Shown: piece after piece, positions 11,890 through 24,346 of the stretch
How the letters are laid out: each line of letters starts with the position of its first letter
Numbering within the stretch: position 1 is the first letter of the stretch
Assembly (NCBI GenBank): GCA_963920765.1
Contig: OY987242.1
Span: 39,607,264 to 39,671,263 of the forward strand
Source of the DNA: Ulota crispa
Taxonomy: Eukaryota > Streptophyta > Bryopsida > Orthotrichales > Orthotrichaceae
Reading direction: 5' to 3'
Length of the DNA: 64,000 nucleotides
Notes under the pieces: generated by a model
Told to the model about the DNA's origin: nothing
The model's input: the letters and a program-made list of their open reading frames with translations, nothing else
Database searches by the model: none
Made by a program: the position numbers and the translations under genes

Positions 11890-12170
11890 GTGATTTCAAA
11901 GCTAAGTGAAACAAAAACTGAATTCAAGACTTCTGGTGCTGAATCTGGGACTCACAACAGGCAGCTTTCAATGGAGCTGAGGAGTTCTAAAAAGCCCCTC
12001 CTTAGCACTCTAGTCTTACAATTGTTCAACATGGCGCATCAAGGGAGAAATTTTTTGAAAGAAGGAGGACGACCTAACTCAGAAAGCGACCCTTTCAAAA
12101 AAATTGGAGTGAAGCAAATTAGTATTCTTTACAAATTGCCGTACTGGGTAGTGAGCTCTTCTTCTTGAAA
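11890..12170 (+). pseudogene. CACTA transposase, end of the tnp2 region
   Basis: The 92-codon open frame ends with DPFKKIGVKQISILYKLPYW, which matches the tnp2 segment 'KKKSIFFdLPYWk' that in intact elements lies just before the RHNLDVMHIEKNVC motif. That motif is found here at 13700. The intervening 1.5 kb is therefore an intron or another insertion. Confidence 0.6.
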
Positions 12171-13689
12171 TTGAATTATATAATCATGATATAATGTCCA
12201 TTTTGTGCTCTTTAAAATATGTACATAGATATTTGCTTAGTTACTTGAGGTCTGTTGACATGTCAATATTAGAGAAGTACATGCTCACGTGAAGGTTAGA
12301 GTAAAGTGGATTTTTACCTTTACCTTCAATAATTTTTAAGTAATTACAGTCTTTGTATGTATGTACTGTACTATGGTAATTGGATTTCAAGGGTGGACTA
12401 TCTGTAAGAATTAAGTCATTACAAAATGTCATGTTCCATGTATAATAAAGTAATTAAATATATGGTAATTTAAGAGTAGAAGTCATGTGATGTGTGACAA
12501 TTATTAATAGAATAAAACAATGTAATGGGAATTTTTAGAATTACTGGCACTTCCACGTAGATAATCTATATTGCAAAACTAGGAATTAAAGGGAAGCCTT
12601 TAATTTCCCCCATCTCTTCATTCATGTATTAAGTGTGAATGTGTAAAGAGAAAAGTGAATTATGATATTCATATTGTGGATGTCAATTATTTAGCTATAT
12701 CATGATCCTGTTCTGTGATGCTAATATCTGTATCCCTTGACACCGTGATAGGTAAGTGACCAGGACAAGCTTGTAATTCATATTCCCAAAGTATTGTTTT
12801 TCCGAGTTTTTTCTACTTTTCTTTGGGTATGACTACACTCTTTCTAATCAAAAAAATGACTACCTAGAAATTATGTTGTAGCAAAAGTAAAAAATTTATT
12901 CATGTTATTAGGGAATGCTCTATATATTGACCAAAACATGATTTGGAATGTTAAATAATCTTGAATCCCACAATTTAGGTAGATGGAGAAATTGAATTGA
13001 AGTCCCTTATTTTAATTCCATTTCAATTGAAGTTTCAAAAGTAGATAGTGAGACATTCAATTTATGGGAACCCCTGGTTTTTCCATTTTCCTCACTCACG
13101 TTTTTTGTTTAAATGGATGAAAAGAGAATTGAGTTATCATCTTCATATTGTTAATTTAATCCTTGTATGTACGTGATGCTAGATTCCGAATGCTTGATAT
13201 CCACAACATGGAACAGAGTAGCGCATATCGGTAAATAATATTCTTTAAAAACTTGAACAGCTTTTTATGTTTGTTTAAGTTGTTTTTAGCATAATTTTGG
13301 ATATGCTAGCACATGAAGACAAGGAGTAGTTATGACCTTTGTTAATCAGAAATAAACAACACCTATATTGTACTTAATACATAATTTCATGAATACTAAC
13401 AACTTCCTAGATTGGATTATTAACTTATTCCTGACTTCAAAAGTGTTAGCGTGCTTCTAAAATTTATGAAAGCTTAGTACTTGTAAGAGTTATAGATGCA
13501 TCACATGCAGTCGTAGTGACTATTGCGATGGCAATTATAGGGCTCACCAAAATTTAATGAAATAAACCAGTTCATATTGACTTAGTTCTGCATTGTTTTT
13601 AGTATCCTTTATAACACTTCAAGAGTTGTTTGTTAATATATTGTATAGCAATTTATTTCTCAAACAAATGACCTCAGTGTTTTCATTGT
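12171..13689. other. AT-rich gap inside the CACTA element, intron or insertion
   Basis: No protein similarity was seen. The two flanking pieces of transposase would be adjacent in an intact protein, and TGATGACAG precedes the next coding piece as a possible splice acceptor at about 13699. I cannot tell an intron from a decayed insert. Confidence 0.4.
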
Positions 13690-14596
13690 TTGATGACAGG
13701 AACTTCCTATCAGGCATATGGTGGATGTTATGCACACAGAGAAAAAGGTGTGTGAGAATCTTGTGGAACTCTTGTTTGGAGAATCAAATGGAGTCAAATC
13801 AAGGGAGGATTTGTGTGCCAAGGGGATAAGACCGCATTTGCATCTACAAGGACAAGGTGATGGGGAAGCTTTCTTCATGCTTGATGCCCCATATGTCTTA
13901 TCAAAGACTAATCAAGAAAATTTTTTGAGGACATTAAGCAATGTGAAATTCCCATCTAATTATGTATCAACTTTGAGGCAAAGAGTAGTGGATGGAAAGC
14001 TAAAAGGTCTTAAAACCCACAATTAACATACCCTAATACAACAAATTCTATCCCTTTGTTTGAGAGAAGTTGGCAATGCTCTAGTTGTAGGAGCAATCAT
14101 GCGTATGTGTAGAATGTTTCACAAAATATGTTCAAAAGTTATAGATGTTAGCCACAAGGAACAAATGAGGGAAGATATGGCAGAAAGTATTTGTGCTTTA
14201 GAGAAAGAACTCTCTCCATTAGTATTTGTGATAATGCTTCATCTACCTTTGCATTTAGTAAATGAGTTACTCATTTGTAGGCCCGTCCAAACTAGATGGA
14301 TGTACCCATTTGAGAGATTCATGAAAACTCTAAAAAGTTATGTAAAGAATAAAAGTAAATCAGAAGGCAGTATGGCCTTTGGTTACATGCAAGAAGAATC
14401 CATTGGATTCTTGACGGAATACTTCAATAGGTACACACCGACTACAAAAAGGGCTTGGGATACTAAAGAAGAGGCATCAATGAAGGACGAGAAAATGCAA
14501 GAATTTGGTAAGCAAGATCAACCAATGACAACAACTTTCATGAAATGCATTCGTGATTTTGTATTGCAAAATACAATACATATGGAGCCATATTGA
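13690..14596 (+). pseudogene. CACTA transposase, HMVDVMHTEKKVCEN motif and DUF4218
   Basis: LPIRHMVDVMHTEKKVCEN matches the family's 'lrHNLDVMHIEKNVCDn'. It is followed by SREDLCAKGIRPHLHLQ and, in the frame of 14060-14596, a clear DUF4218 domain: ICSKVIDVS, LEKELSPLVFVIMLHLPLHL and TRWMYPFERFMKTLKSYVKN correspond to 'ICSKVIDv', 'LEkyFPPSFFDIMvHLtvHL' and 'RWMYPFERyMKvLKgYVrN'. A stop and a frame change separate the two parts near 14025. The C-terminal EESIGFLTEYFNRY is also typical. It ends at a stop at 14594. Confidence 0.88.
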
Positions 14597-16429
14597 AGGT
14601 ACTGTTCTCCTTACATCTAATAGACAGTTGAATATATTGTACTAAGGAAAATGTTGTTGTTATTTTCATAGTTGTTGTGGCTTATATCATGTTGATGACA
14701 TGACTGTTTTGAATGACCATAATATGTTAGAATGCGGAAGGTAGTACTTGTTATATAGTGACTATAATAGTGATGGCATATCACTCCTTAATTGGTTTGT
14801 TTTAGCTTAATAAGAAATAAAGTAGCAATGGTTGTACAGAATGTGGAAGTTTGTAAATCAAGCATTAGCGTCCACTAATCACTAGAATTAAATTAGTAGT
14901 TACTATATTGAAGGTTAATTATGTGTTCTTACAGTAGAGGTATGCAAATGTAGACACAAAGTTTTTTATTATGCTAGCTTGTAGATGATGGGAGGGACAC
15001 TTAGAAATTTAGACGGTTTATGGATACAAGTTAAACGCTCATAAGAGAAGGGCTCGTGGTACATGTTAAGTAAGTGAGATGTATTCTATAATTCTTATAT
15101 ACATTTCACTTGAAATACAAGGTATATGTACATTCACCTCAAAGTATGTAGAAATGCATAGATTTCAGGAACTACTTATAATAAGTGGAGTAAGACTAGC
15201 ACAAAAGGACAGAAATTACTCAGGTTCTATAAGTGGGTTTGTTTTACTTAATTAGGTGTTTGCTGTGAGGATGAACACGTAAAATGGATGGCATGTTAAA
15301 CTGTAGAGATGTTTAAAGTCTATGCTGTTATATGCCATCAGCTTTAGAGAGTCATAGTAATGTAATGAGGTAAGAATAAAAAAAAGAAATAGATTGTGCA
15401 CCATGGAAGGGTTAATGACACATGTTTGCAATGAACAAGTGACATAGAAGTTATCTTAAAAAATTAGAACATGCACTGTATGTACTGATGTGAGTGAAGT
15501 GATTGATGGGTTATGTACGTGAAGGACAGAGTACTTGTCTAAGTTGTATTCTCAAATTCTGTTTTTGGGGTTTAGAGTCATGCTTGGGTGGCATTAATTG
15601 TGAATGGTTTCTTACATGTCTGGCTTCATTTATCTCAGGTTTGGAGTTGAAGATGGGACGTTTGTAAGAAATTTTATGGAGTCACTATTTTTTTTTTGGC
15701 ATAACATACTGAATGGCTGAATCCTATTATTGTTTGTGTAAACAAATCCAGTAACAAATTATTGAGCATAACTGAGATGTTGAACATTTGAAATTAGTTT
15801 GAGGGGAGGTACTTGTTTGAAAGTGATTGCGTCAATTCTATATTCCATTAGACCCTTAATAAACACTTTGGCTATAGAGTAGTACAAACAACTAAAATCT
15901 TGCTGATTTGTATTTCTTGTATCCCTTGCTGTGTCTATATAATTTAGAGCACCAAATATAAAAAGTCTATAATTGGTATGTAAATACCCAGAAATAAAAT
16001 AAAATAGGTAGTCTAATGAATTCAAAATAACTGCATATTATGAGTATTCGTTTGCTTGTTGCCTAAGTTACTCAGAGCGGACGCAATTATGTTTGTCTTT
16101 GTTGACATACTAATTTTGTAGTATGTAACTTAGTATATGATCTTTGGGGAATTGAAGGATTACTACTTAAGTTTATGATTTGGGCATGTCAAAGTATGAC
16201 AAGAGTAGCATTATTATGAGTATGTATTGAGGTGCATTATGCATGTATAGCTATAGTACCATTTCATGCTTAACATAGAATTTCTTGAGAATTTAGTGTA
16301 TTTTGGCAATAATTGCATCAGGTGATGCACTACAATGCATTAACATGTCATTATTAAATGTGCAGGAGCTATGATGAGGCAAAGCGTACATAAGAGTAAA
16401 AAAGGACTAATTATTGGAACCTACATCAA
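14597..16429. other. Non-coding gap between DUF4218 and DUF4216 pieces
   Basis: This AT-rich sequence has no recognisable protein; the 88-codon minus-strand frame at 15759-16025 resembles nothing known to me. In CACTA elements the two domains usually lie in one gene, so this is a likely intron or a decayed insertion. Confidence 0.4.
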
Positions 16430-17608
16430 AGGGGGGGAAGGAGAGCAAGATTTGTGTTTTCCAAGGAACTGCAAGTGTTACCAGCTTTTGGAGATTGGGT
16501 TCTTGAGGAGGCAAGGCAACAGCAACTAGCAGGTGTGTTTGTTGATAGCAAGGTCATGGACACTGCATGGGGTCCATTGCCTACTGCTACTATTTACAAA
16601 GCTATGGCTACCTTTGGTAACCAATTCCGAGTTCTTGCTGCAGAGAGAGCTATGAAAACCTCAAACAGTGGTATTGTAGCAACTATTGGACAACTATGCA
16701 GGGCTAGAGTGCAAAATACTAATCCTATTCTAGCAAATGTGGAATATATAGGTCATATTAAGGAGATTTTAGAGTTAAATTATTGTTGTCACTACCTAGT
16801 AGTTTTGGTTTGCGATTTTGTGAAGGCAAACTATACCGGTGACCATGCAACTGTTAAAAAGGATAAGTGGAGATTTACATTAGCAACTTATGAAAGAAGG
16901 TTGGGTTTTGACAGTTTTGCATTTCCAAGACAATGTAGACATGTATATTATTTGGACGCACTAGATGCACCTAGATGGGGAGTGGTTTTACAGAAAGATG
17001 TTTGAGAGAAAAGAGTAATACCAGGAGTAGAAGATGATGAAGACATTTATATGTTTGACATGGGTGAAGATGAACAATTTTTGGGCCTAAGGCCTGAACG
17101 GTCTATCAGAGAAGAAACCACTTTTGTTGTAACCACAGGACATAATGTCATATTAAAAAAGCATCTTGTTCTAAGGCAACATAGATCGGTTGGCACATCA
17201 AACAACAGAAGAGATCAAGGAGGACCAAATTTTTGAGCTAGTGATACAAACCAAACCAGGAACATGGTTGAGGACCTTTGTGGCAGTCGTGCAATTGGCA
17301 AAAGTAGCAATTGTCAATGACGGAGTAGTGGCTCAATGAATCATGCATTTGGAAATTTGACTGGAGATGACAAGGAAGAAGGACAAAGTCTAGTTTAGAA
17401 TGGCAGATGAAGACCAAGTTCAAGGCAAATCAGACGTAGAGAAAATGTTTCCGAAGTTGGAGAGGATGGAGGATTTTCTCAGTATGTGGATAAGGTGAAC
17501 ACTGCAAAAGTGGAGGATGAAGACGTGGATTTCCGTACTAGCTCAGCTACTGATTACAGTGACTCCGTGTCAAGTGGTGCAAGCCGTGACAAAGTCAATT
17601 TTTCTTAG
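16430..17608 (+). pseudogene. CACTA transposase C-terminal region with DUF4216 and an acidic tail
   Basis: The 183-codon frame at 16454-17005 includes NVEYIGHIKEILELNY and, near its end, CRHVYYLDALDAPRWGVVL. These match DUF4216 ('.v.YyG.i.eI.eLdY' and 'qVfYv.Dp...W.vV'). After one stop the same frame continues EKRVIPGVEDDEDIYMFD. A further, frame-shifted stretch up to 17608 is rich in Ser, Asp and Glu (for example SSATDYSDSVSSGASRDKV), typical of the tail of these transposases. It is broken by stops and is not functional. Confidence 0.75.
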
Positions 17609-19202
17609 AGGTAAGTGCACAAATATTGCAAATGCAATTCATTACGTAATCTTGTATTGCCAAAGGCTTGCCATTCCAGCTTTGTTGTTTATTTGTCCCT
17701 ATAACTAGGCGTGGCAGTTATTCTTGATATTCAAACACAAAGAAGCAATGAAAGTATAGTATTGGAGTGAAGAGAACCATGTATAAATATGTATCATATT
17801 TCTTTGCATATGTGGACTTTGACATGATGAGTGCAACCTTAGAAATCACAAAATTATGTGGACCTTGGTGAGTATAAGTGCTTTGGAGTTAGCCTTCTGA
17901 TCATTTGATATGTAGTACGTAATTTAACAATAAAAGCGTCTTTGCTGTACTGGCAGGAATGGGGAAAATGGCACATAGGATATGGTGTAAGCTCTGGTGT
18001 AAGACAATAGCTGCCGCCTGAATGGGAAAGCTGATGTCCTCCAAGTAGCACAGGCTTCATACATAAACGATCAATTGGAAATTGCCCAAGCTGTCCTACT
18101 CTGAAGAAGCATCGTACCTTTTTGCAAATCAGAATGACTAGGACTGGCCAGTGCTCTCTCTATACTACGAAATGCTGGAGATTCTATAGATTCTTGGAAG
18201 TGGAACCCTAGTTTCAGTAGAAAGGTTCACAGTGATAGTTCAAATATTCTTTTCTTTAGTCATTGCCATTCATGTAATCCTTGCTGTTGAAGCAAATGCA
18301 AAAACAATTGGCGCAATATTCATATTGATTTATTTTTTTCAATGTGTATTTGGTATGTTGAGTTACGTTGGGATGAATTGTTTTGTGCGGTGAAGATTGT
18401 ACAAGCAAACTCTTGAATACTACTTGTAGAGTTTTTGATTACCATATGAGAAATTCAGCATATGTGTTGCTTTTATGTCATTTTAAGTAACGATTGTTGA
18501 AATGGAAGCCTGGACCTATACTTGAAATAAGCATGTAGCAATGAGTGATGACACTTACCAGAACTTCATCCATGAAATTTGAATACTAGTAACGTATACT
18601 GGTTTTGGACAAATGAACTATTTTCATGATATCATCTTTTTTGCTATTTCTAATCACCTAAGCCATTAAGTACATCTCTATTAACCTAAGTCAGCATTGT
18701 TTCTTGGAAAGTGGATGCAATACAAATTGAGGTCCCATTTTTAGCTCATGTGTGGATCTCATTCACCTGTAGGCAACTAGAAAGTCTGACACAATGTACA
18801 AATATCCATGAACATGCTTAAATAGTGAAATAAAATAACTTGATGTGATTGAGTTGGGTTAAAACATGTTCTCAAGTCTGTCATGGTGGACCAATGGGAG
18901 GGGATGTGGAAAGAAGCTCTTAAATAACTAGCATTCTAAAAATAATACTCTGAATTCTTGTATGCAATGAGTGAACAGTGAAAGTGGATGGTCTTGTCAA
19001 AATGAACATAGTACTATCAGATTTTAGTCATTTTCACCTCCATCTCCTTGTAGTGTGACTTCTACTCTCAAAAGTAAACTTAGGACACAAAAAGATTTAG
19101 TTCTAACTATGTCTTTAGCTAACATTGTTTGTGACAATTCTCAAATGCTCTTGGTGCAATCAAGTATAATGGTTTCATGAATTATGATGTTTAGAAAGAC
19201 AT
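17609..19202. other. No recognisable gene
   Basis: Short open frames only, none with recognisable similarity. The segment probably includes the 3' non-coding part of the CACTA element. A CTTGTAGTG at 19047-19055 resembles a CACTA right end, but no matching left end was found. Confidence 0.45.
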
Positions 19203-19206
19203 TTAA

Positions 19207-21054
19207 TCCCTGAAGGACCATTGTCCCTTCAAAGGACAAATGGGACTTTGGGCATGTGCATACAATCATACTAGTTTTATATAATTTTTTGAAACTTTTA
19301 TCAAAGGTGGGAAATTCAAAGACCTAAATGTGCATTTAATTATTTCTTCATTCCAAAGTTTGACAAAGAAATTATGCAAGAATTTATCAACACTAGGGGA
19401 GTAGTGGCAATATGGACAAGGCTTCTCATTAGTATGTGGATCTTGACTTCCCAAATTAGGCAACATGTGAGGGCAAGAGATGCAACAAGTTGGGCAAAGG
19501 AGGGCCAAGAAGAGGGAGGAGTGGGGCTTGGAAGCTAGCCTTTGTGCACGCTGGCAAGTGTAAGAATGGAAGGTTATGGAGCTAGAAGCTAGCCCCAAGT
19601 AGCAACTTGTGGAGAAAGTGTTAGGAGCAAGGTTGGAGAGCCAAAGCGGCAGTGCAAAAGGTGGGGTGGAATGTGCCCATCCTATGGAATGTTTAACCCT
19701 CCTTTTCACTTGCCCTTTGTAAACATTCAAACTTTAATTTTTTTGAGTGGGTTGTGTAACTATGTTGTTTTAATTTTAATTTTTGGCACGTGGTGGTATA
19801 CTAAGATTCCTTGGTTTTCACCATTTAGAATAGTATAATTCAAATTTCCAAGTTTTATATAAGGGTAGATGCATGGTTAAGTGGCTCAACTTTGGCAAAA
19901 GTCCCTATTCTCAAAGTCCCTTAAGTGGGCTTAAGGATTTTGACTCAAGTGTTAATTTGTAATTGCATCAAGTGTCAAGGTGGCTCAGTGGCCTCTTCAT
20001 GTCTATAATGGACTTATAAACTTAGTCAATGGCTTAACGTTTCTAGATTTGATCTTTTTGTAATTACACACAAGTTGTGTTCTACGGCTTAGACTTAAAT
20101 CAATCAAAGTTATTCAAAAAGTCCTTATTGCTAAAAGCTATCCTAGAACTTAGAAAAAAATTCAAGTTGAAAAAAAATTAGAAAAAAAATAAAAGGCAAA
20201 GGAGAAAAAGGCCTCATAAAATCCAAGGTTAAAAAGGGCATTAAAAAGTCCTTTGCAAACATTCAATACACATTTACAAAACAAGATTATAATTTCTTGA
20301 AATTTTACCCAAATACCCATTAGAAACATAGTCCTTTGTATTCTCTTAGGTAACTAAATCATCTTTAAAAACTCCTTGAAAAACTTGCAGACAGCAGAAA
20401 TGTCACACTCACGTTTTTTCAAAAGTCCTCCATACCTCCATAAAATGCCAAAAAAGAAACTAAACAACATTGTTGTAGTTACAATAAAGTTTAAGTCTTT
20501 GCAATGGACTTTTTTTCTTTTTTGAAAATTTCCAATGTACCGTTTGGGCATTTGAAAATTGAATGAGTGCAATTTTTTATAGTTTGTCATGTTTTTGAGC
20601 CACTCAACCATGCATTCACCCATAATGCCTCTAGTTTTGCATGTATTATTTTCAAATTTCATGACCTTTTGGCAATCCAAGATTTTATAGAACTTGTTGC
20701 ACTTCTCCAATTCATTTGAAAATTCTCCCACACATACCTAACATGATCTTCTACATACATGGGAATTAAAATTCAACTTATTGTAGAACAATTTTTTATT
20801 ATTGTAATAATGGTCAAAGCTTGTGAAAGTTTTGGGCAAGAAGAAAAAAAACCTTTAACTTTTTAGTTTGGATGTCAATATCTCACACTTCTTCATTCAA
20901 TATGAGCTCATTTTTTCCCACAAATGCCTCATGTAGTTTTGGGAAAAATCCTTTGGATAGTTTTTCAAAAATATTTGTATCTTTTTAGTCATTCCTCTAA
21001 CAGTGCCAAATTTTAGTTAATTTTATAGAAAATTAGGGGGTGATCCTTCAAAGG
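19207..21054. mobile_element. TTAA-flanked piggyBac-like element, 1.85 kb
   Basis: TTAA at 19203-19206 is followed by TCCCTGAAGGACCATTG. The right end reverse-complements to CCTTTGAAGGATCACCC next to TTAA at 21055-21058. The left subterminal block (GGGCATGTGCATACAATCAT, then an AAACTTTTATCAAAGGTGGG motif) matches those of the elements starting at 21986 and 22215, so they belong to one family. The minus-strand open frames of 154 and 125 codons inside resemble no transposase. Confidence 0.7.
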
Positions 21055-21985
21055 TTAATTTGAGCTTTATATTCAATCTTCTTCTTTTAAACATTTGCAA
21101 TAAAAGCTGAACATTCTCCCATGAGAATCTGTTTGTCAAGCCAATTTACCAAGGCAAACATTTAGGCACACCTTTGCTCTCTAAGCTTAACTATCTTACC
21201 TTTAGTTTTTGAAAAGAAATATAGAAAAACTATAATTTAGATGTCAACAAAGTACAATTGTGATACAATATATCAATTTGATGAAGATGGCACTTTCATG
21301 CATATACTTTCAAGGTGCCTATGCTTGTAAAGTGCACATTATTAAATTTATCCGGTTGTAAGAAATGTGTAGATCCTTTTTTTCCTATGAACCAATAACA
21401 AATATACTCGGGAAGATCACTCTTTGTGATTTTCTAGTATACACGTGGATTAAGAGGGTATTTGATGTAGGCATATTCATCTAAAATATGGCATTTAAAA
21501 TGACTATATTTTTATATAAAATGTTGCACGGATTATGATTTTGGTACCTTATATTTTTTTATAAATTCATTCATTTGGTTTTTAAATGGGGCTATTTTAT
21601 GTATAAATTTTCTTGATCCAATTTTATCTTATTTTCATTATTCATCAAAAAAAAATCTTTCTTTCTATTACATATACATACATAGTATTCACCATGAAAC
21701 CACTAACAAGCTTATGAATTAAAGGGCTATTGTCCAAGCAAAAAAAATTATTAACATTTTTTTAGTATTTCTCAATTCTATGGCATGTATGTAAAATAAT
21801 TTAACATGGAGAGCAACACACAACACTAAACATTTTTACAACCCCTATTTGTCAAGGCTAATTTATCAGTAGAGAATCCTACTACTTGATGTTTTTACAT
21901 ACCCTAATTAAAATGTATTAAAATATGTAGTGTTTCATGAACCCTATACTAGCTCTACATATTATGAAATTTTTATGTCCTTTAA

Positions 21986-23556
21986 CCCCTAAAGGCCCAA
22001 CTGTCCCTTGGGGGGACAGTTGAGATTTTGGGCATGTACCTATAGTTAATCTAGTTTTTGTGATTTTTTCAAACTTTTGTTAAAGGTGGGGAATTCCAAG
22101 GCCTATTCGGGAATCTAATTTCTTTGTCATTTTGACATTTGAAGATAAAGTTATGCAAGAATTTCTGCTGCCCAAGGGAGGGAGGGCAATCCAAGCAGTC
22201 CAAAAACTTCTTAACCCCTAAAGGCCCAAGAGCCCTTTTGGAGGACAAATGGAATTTTGGGCATGTATCTATGGCTAAACTACTTTGAGTGGTTTTCTAA
22301 AACTTTTATTGAAGGTGAGGAATTCAAAGATCTACATGGAAATATAAAAAAATCTGCATTCCAACATTTATAAAGGAGTTAAAAATGAATAATTAAAAAA
22401 CAAGGGACTCTAGGCAACCCAAAAACTTTTGTAAAAAATTGCGTTTTTTTCAAAAAAAAATCTGAAATAGATTCTTTAGACTTACATAGACGTGGGGAGC
22501 TTTGAATCATTTAGTTCTAATAGATGAGATGATAGTTATGAGAAGTTTTAGTTTGCGGGTAGGTGTGATTTTGATATATAAGTCTAAAGAACCTATTTAA
22601 GATTTTCATTTGAAAAAAACGCAATTTTTATATAAGTTTTTGGGCTGCCTGGAGTTCCTTGTTTTTCAGTTATTCATTTTTGACTTCTTCAATAAATGTC
22701 AAAATGCAGATTTTTTTATATTCCCACATAGATTTTTGAATTCCTCACCTTTAACAAAAGTTTCAAAAAATCAAGCAAAGTAGTTTAGCCATAGGTACAT
22801 GCCCAAAATTCCATTTGTCCCCTAAAGGGACAATGGGCCTTTAGAGGTTAAAAATTTGTATTTTCTAAAAATAGAAATCTAAAATTGGTTCTTTAGATTT
22901 TTTTATATGTGGGAAGCTTTTAATCATTCAATTCAATTGATGAGATGAAAGTTATGAGATGTTTTAGTTTGTGGGCAATTATGGATTCTCTACTCTAAAA
23001 TAAACTTTGAAGTCCTATATTTTCCATAATTTTCAATATTTTGGAAAAAAAAACCTAAACCTAAGGAAGTAGATTGTTTATCACAACATTATAACCGTTG
23101 GGATTTTAATTTTTTAATTTTATTAATTAAATTCTTAACAATTTAGTGATTTGACTCATTCTCTACTTCTCTTTACTTACTATTTCCCCCCATGTGTTGT
23201 ATAGTTCCAATTGATTTGAAATTTCTCCCACACATATCTAACTTAGTATGCTACATGGAAAAAATAAACCTCAACTTTGTGCAGAGTAATTTTTTTCATG
23301 TAAGTGTAGACAAAGGCTTTTGAAATTTTTTGGACAGCACAAAAAGAAACCTTTTCTTTCACTTTAGATGTAAATATCTCCCTCCTCTCCATCTAGAATG
23401 ACTTGATTTTTTCCTGCAAGTACCTCTTCTAGTCGAAGGCAAGATCCTATGGTTGGATTTGCAAAGCAAATTTTATTTCCTACTTTTCTACTCATTCCCC
23501 CCAAAGTGACAGTTAACAGTGACTTTCATTGGAAAAAACTGCTTGGCCTTTAGAGG
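21986..23556. mobile_element. TTAA-flanked piggyBac-like element carrying a nested relative
   Basis: TTAA (21982-21985) precedes CCCCTAAAGGCCCAACTG. The right end CTTGGCCTTTAGAGGTTAA closes with TTAA at 23557-23560. Removing the nested element 22215-22847 leaves about 0.93 kb, the same size as the copies at 4427-5353, 6980-7918 and 35694-36647. The interior at 22860-23120 is closely similar to that of the copy at 4427-5353. No coding capacity is seen. Confidence 0.8.
22215..22847. mobile_element. Palindromic TTAA-flanked element nested in another of the same family
   Basis: Flanked by TTAA at 22211-22214 and 22848-22851, with ends CCCCTAAAGGCCC and GGGCCTTTAGAGG. Most of its 633 bp is a long inverted repeat (arms of roughly 250-280 bp) around 22530, a fold-back variant of the family. 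It interrupts the larger element at 21986-23556. Confidence 0.82.
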
Positions 23557-23628
23557 TTAAATTAAATGGACCCTATCTTTTTAACTCACTAATTTCTAAA
23601 ACATAGGCTAGTGATCTCCTTGAGCAAA

Positions 23629-24138
23629 TCTATATAATAATAGAATATTGCACGGCGGTCAAACTTGATGATTCTGTAAGTGAAGAGGACAATTCCGCAA
23701 AACCCATCTTTAGTTCCACCTAAAAAGTACTCAAAGTCCAAATTCCGTCTATCTTTCATTGACAGTTCCACCACAACTAAATTAGGAAATCATTGGATAG
23801 CAAATAGATAAGTAAGATAGAAACCCTCATGCTTAATAAGTAATTGGATATGTGGTGTATTGGCTTGGCCATTAGCTTACTAAGCCCAAGGTCTTGAGTT
23901 CGAGCCTCGAGGGCGGCCGGCGGCAATTTGGGAATAAAAGGGCACGGGGATAGGAGGCACAGGGATAGGGGGATACGGGGGACAAGGGGATATGGGGATA
24001 GGGGGACAAAGGGGCACAAGGACAGAGGGGCACAAAAATCAACCCATTGGTACAACGGGTGAGTAAACTTGAGAATAAGGGGGCACGAGGATAGGGGGTA
24101 GGGAGCATAATTCCGTCGGTACGATGGGTAATATACTA
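23629..24138 (+). mobile_element. Helitron-like non-autonomous element, unit 1 of 3
   Basis: The 5' end is A|TCTATATAATAATAGAA, with the expected TC preceded by A. The 3' part ends with a hairpin (CCGTCG-GTA-CGATGG) followed by a short AT-rich stretch to ACTA, where the next unit's TC begins. Inside are the block TTCCGCAAAACCCATCTTTAG, a tRNA-like segment and a G-rich minisatellite of GGGCACGGGGATA-type units. A second hairpin, CCCATTGGTACAACGGG at 24043-24059, suggests that this unit is itself composite. No Rep/helicase gene is present. Confidence 0.7.
23861..23910 (+). repeat. tRNA-like (SINE-type) pol III box A/B segment inside a Helitron-like unit
   Basis: TGGCTTGGCCATTAG (23861-23875) approximates a pol III A box, and GAGTTCGAGCC (23896-23906) is close to the B-box consensus GGTTCGANTCC, at a spacing typical of tRNA-derived sequences. 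The segment does not fold into a full tRNA as far as I can see, so it looks like a SINE head or tRNA relic rather than a tRNA gene. Confidence 0.35.
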
Positions 24139-24346
24139 TCTGTATAATAATTGAATATCAAGCGGTCACGCTCAACAGTTTTGTAGGTGAAGAGGATAAT
24201 TCCGCAAAGTTCATCTTTAGTTCTACTTAAAAGTAGAGTAGAGTACAACCTCAACTAAAGTTATAAATGGATTTAAGTAAATTTAAGGGGCATGGAGATA
24301 GGGGGCACAATGATCAACCCATTGGTACAACAGGTGCGTAATCTAG
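24139..24346 (+). mobile_element. Helitron-like non-autonomous element, unit 2 of 3
   Basis: It starts TCTGTATAATAATTGAATAT directly after unit 1 and ends in the hairpin CCCATTGGTACAACAGG followed by TGCGTAATCTAG. CTAG is a standard Helitron 3' terminus and the next base is T. It shares with units 1 and 3 the internal block AATTCCGCAAAG(T/C)(T/C)CATCTTTAG. At 208 bp it is too short to encode anything. Confidence 0.72.

Larger units (their letters stand above)
3018..17608 (+). mobile_element. Degenerate CACTA (En/Spm) DNA transposon, split by nested insertions
   Basis: Pieces of a TNP2-type transposase appear in the expected order on the plus strand. The N-terminal and tnp2 parts are at 3018-3950, 8259-8830 and 11890-12170, DUF4218 at 13690-14596 and DUF4216 with an acidic tail at 16430-17608. 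The tnp2 reading frame is cut in mid-domain by a 4.3-kb foldback element at 3951-8258. A second gap (about 8840-11885) holds tandem repeats. The gaps at 12170-13690 and 14600-16430 may be introns. Stop codons and frame changes inside the pieces show the transposase is dead. Neither terminal repeat nor a 3-bp target duplication was found, so the true ends lie outside the coordinates given. Confidence 0.85.

Noticed and set aside
16322-16335. CACTACAA as an internal CACTA terminus
   Set aside because: It lies between two pieces of the same transposase and has no partner, so it is most likely chance.
19040-19060. CTTGTAGTG as the right end of the CACTA element
   Set aside because: It fits the expected ...CAAGTAGTG-type terminus, but no matching CACTACAAG left end with the same 3-bp flank was found upstream of 3018. 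CACTTGAGG near 1101 is too different.
23861-23910. A tRNA gene
   Set aside because: A- and B-box-like motifs are present, but I could not form a complete cloverleaf with an acceptor stem. It is listed only as a tRNA-like segment.
23777-24108. Pro/Cys-rich minus-strand frames (78-92 codons)
   Set aside because: They are translations of the C-rich strand of the Helitron minisatellite, as are the plus-strand frames at 34424-34771.
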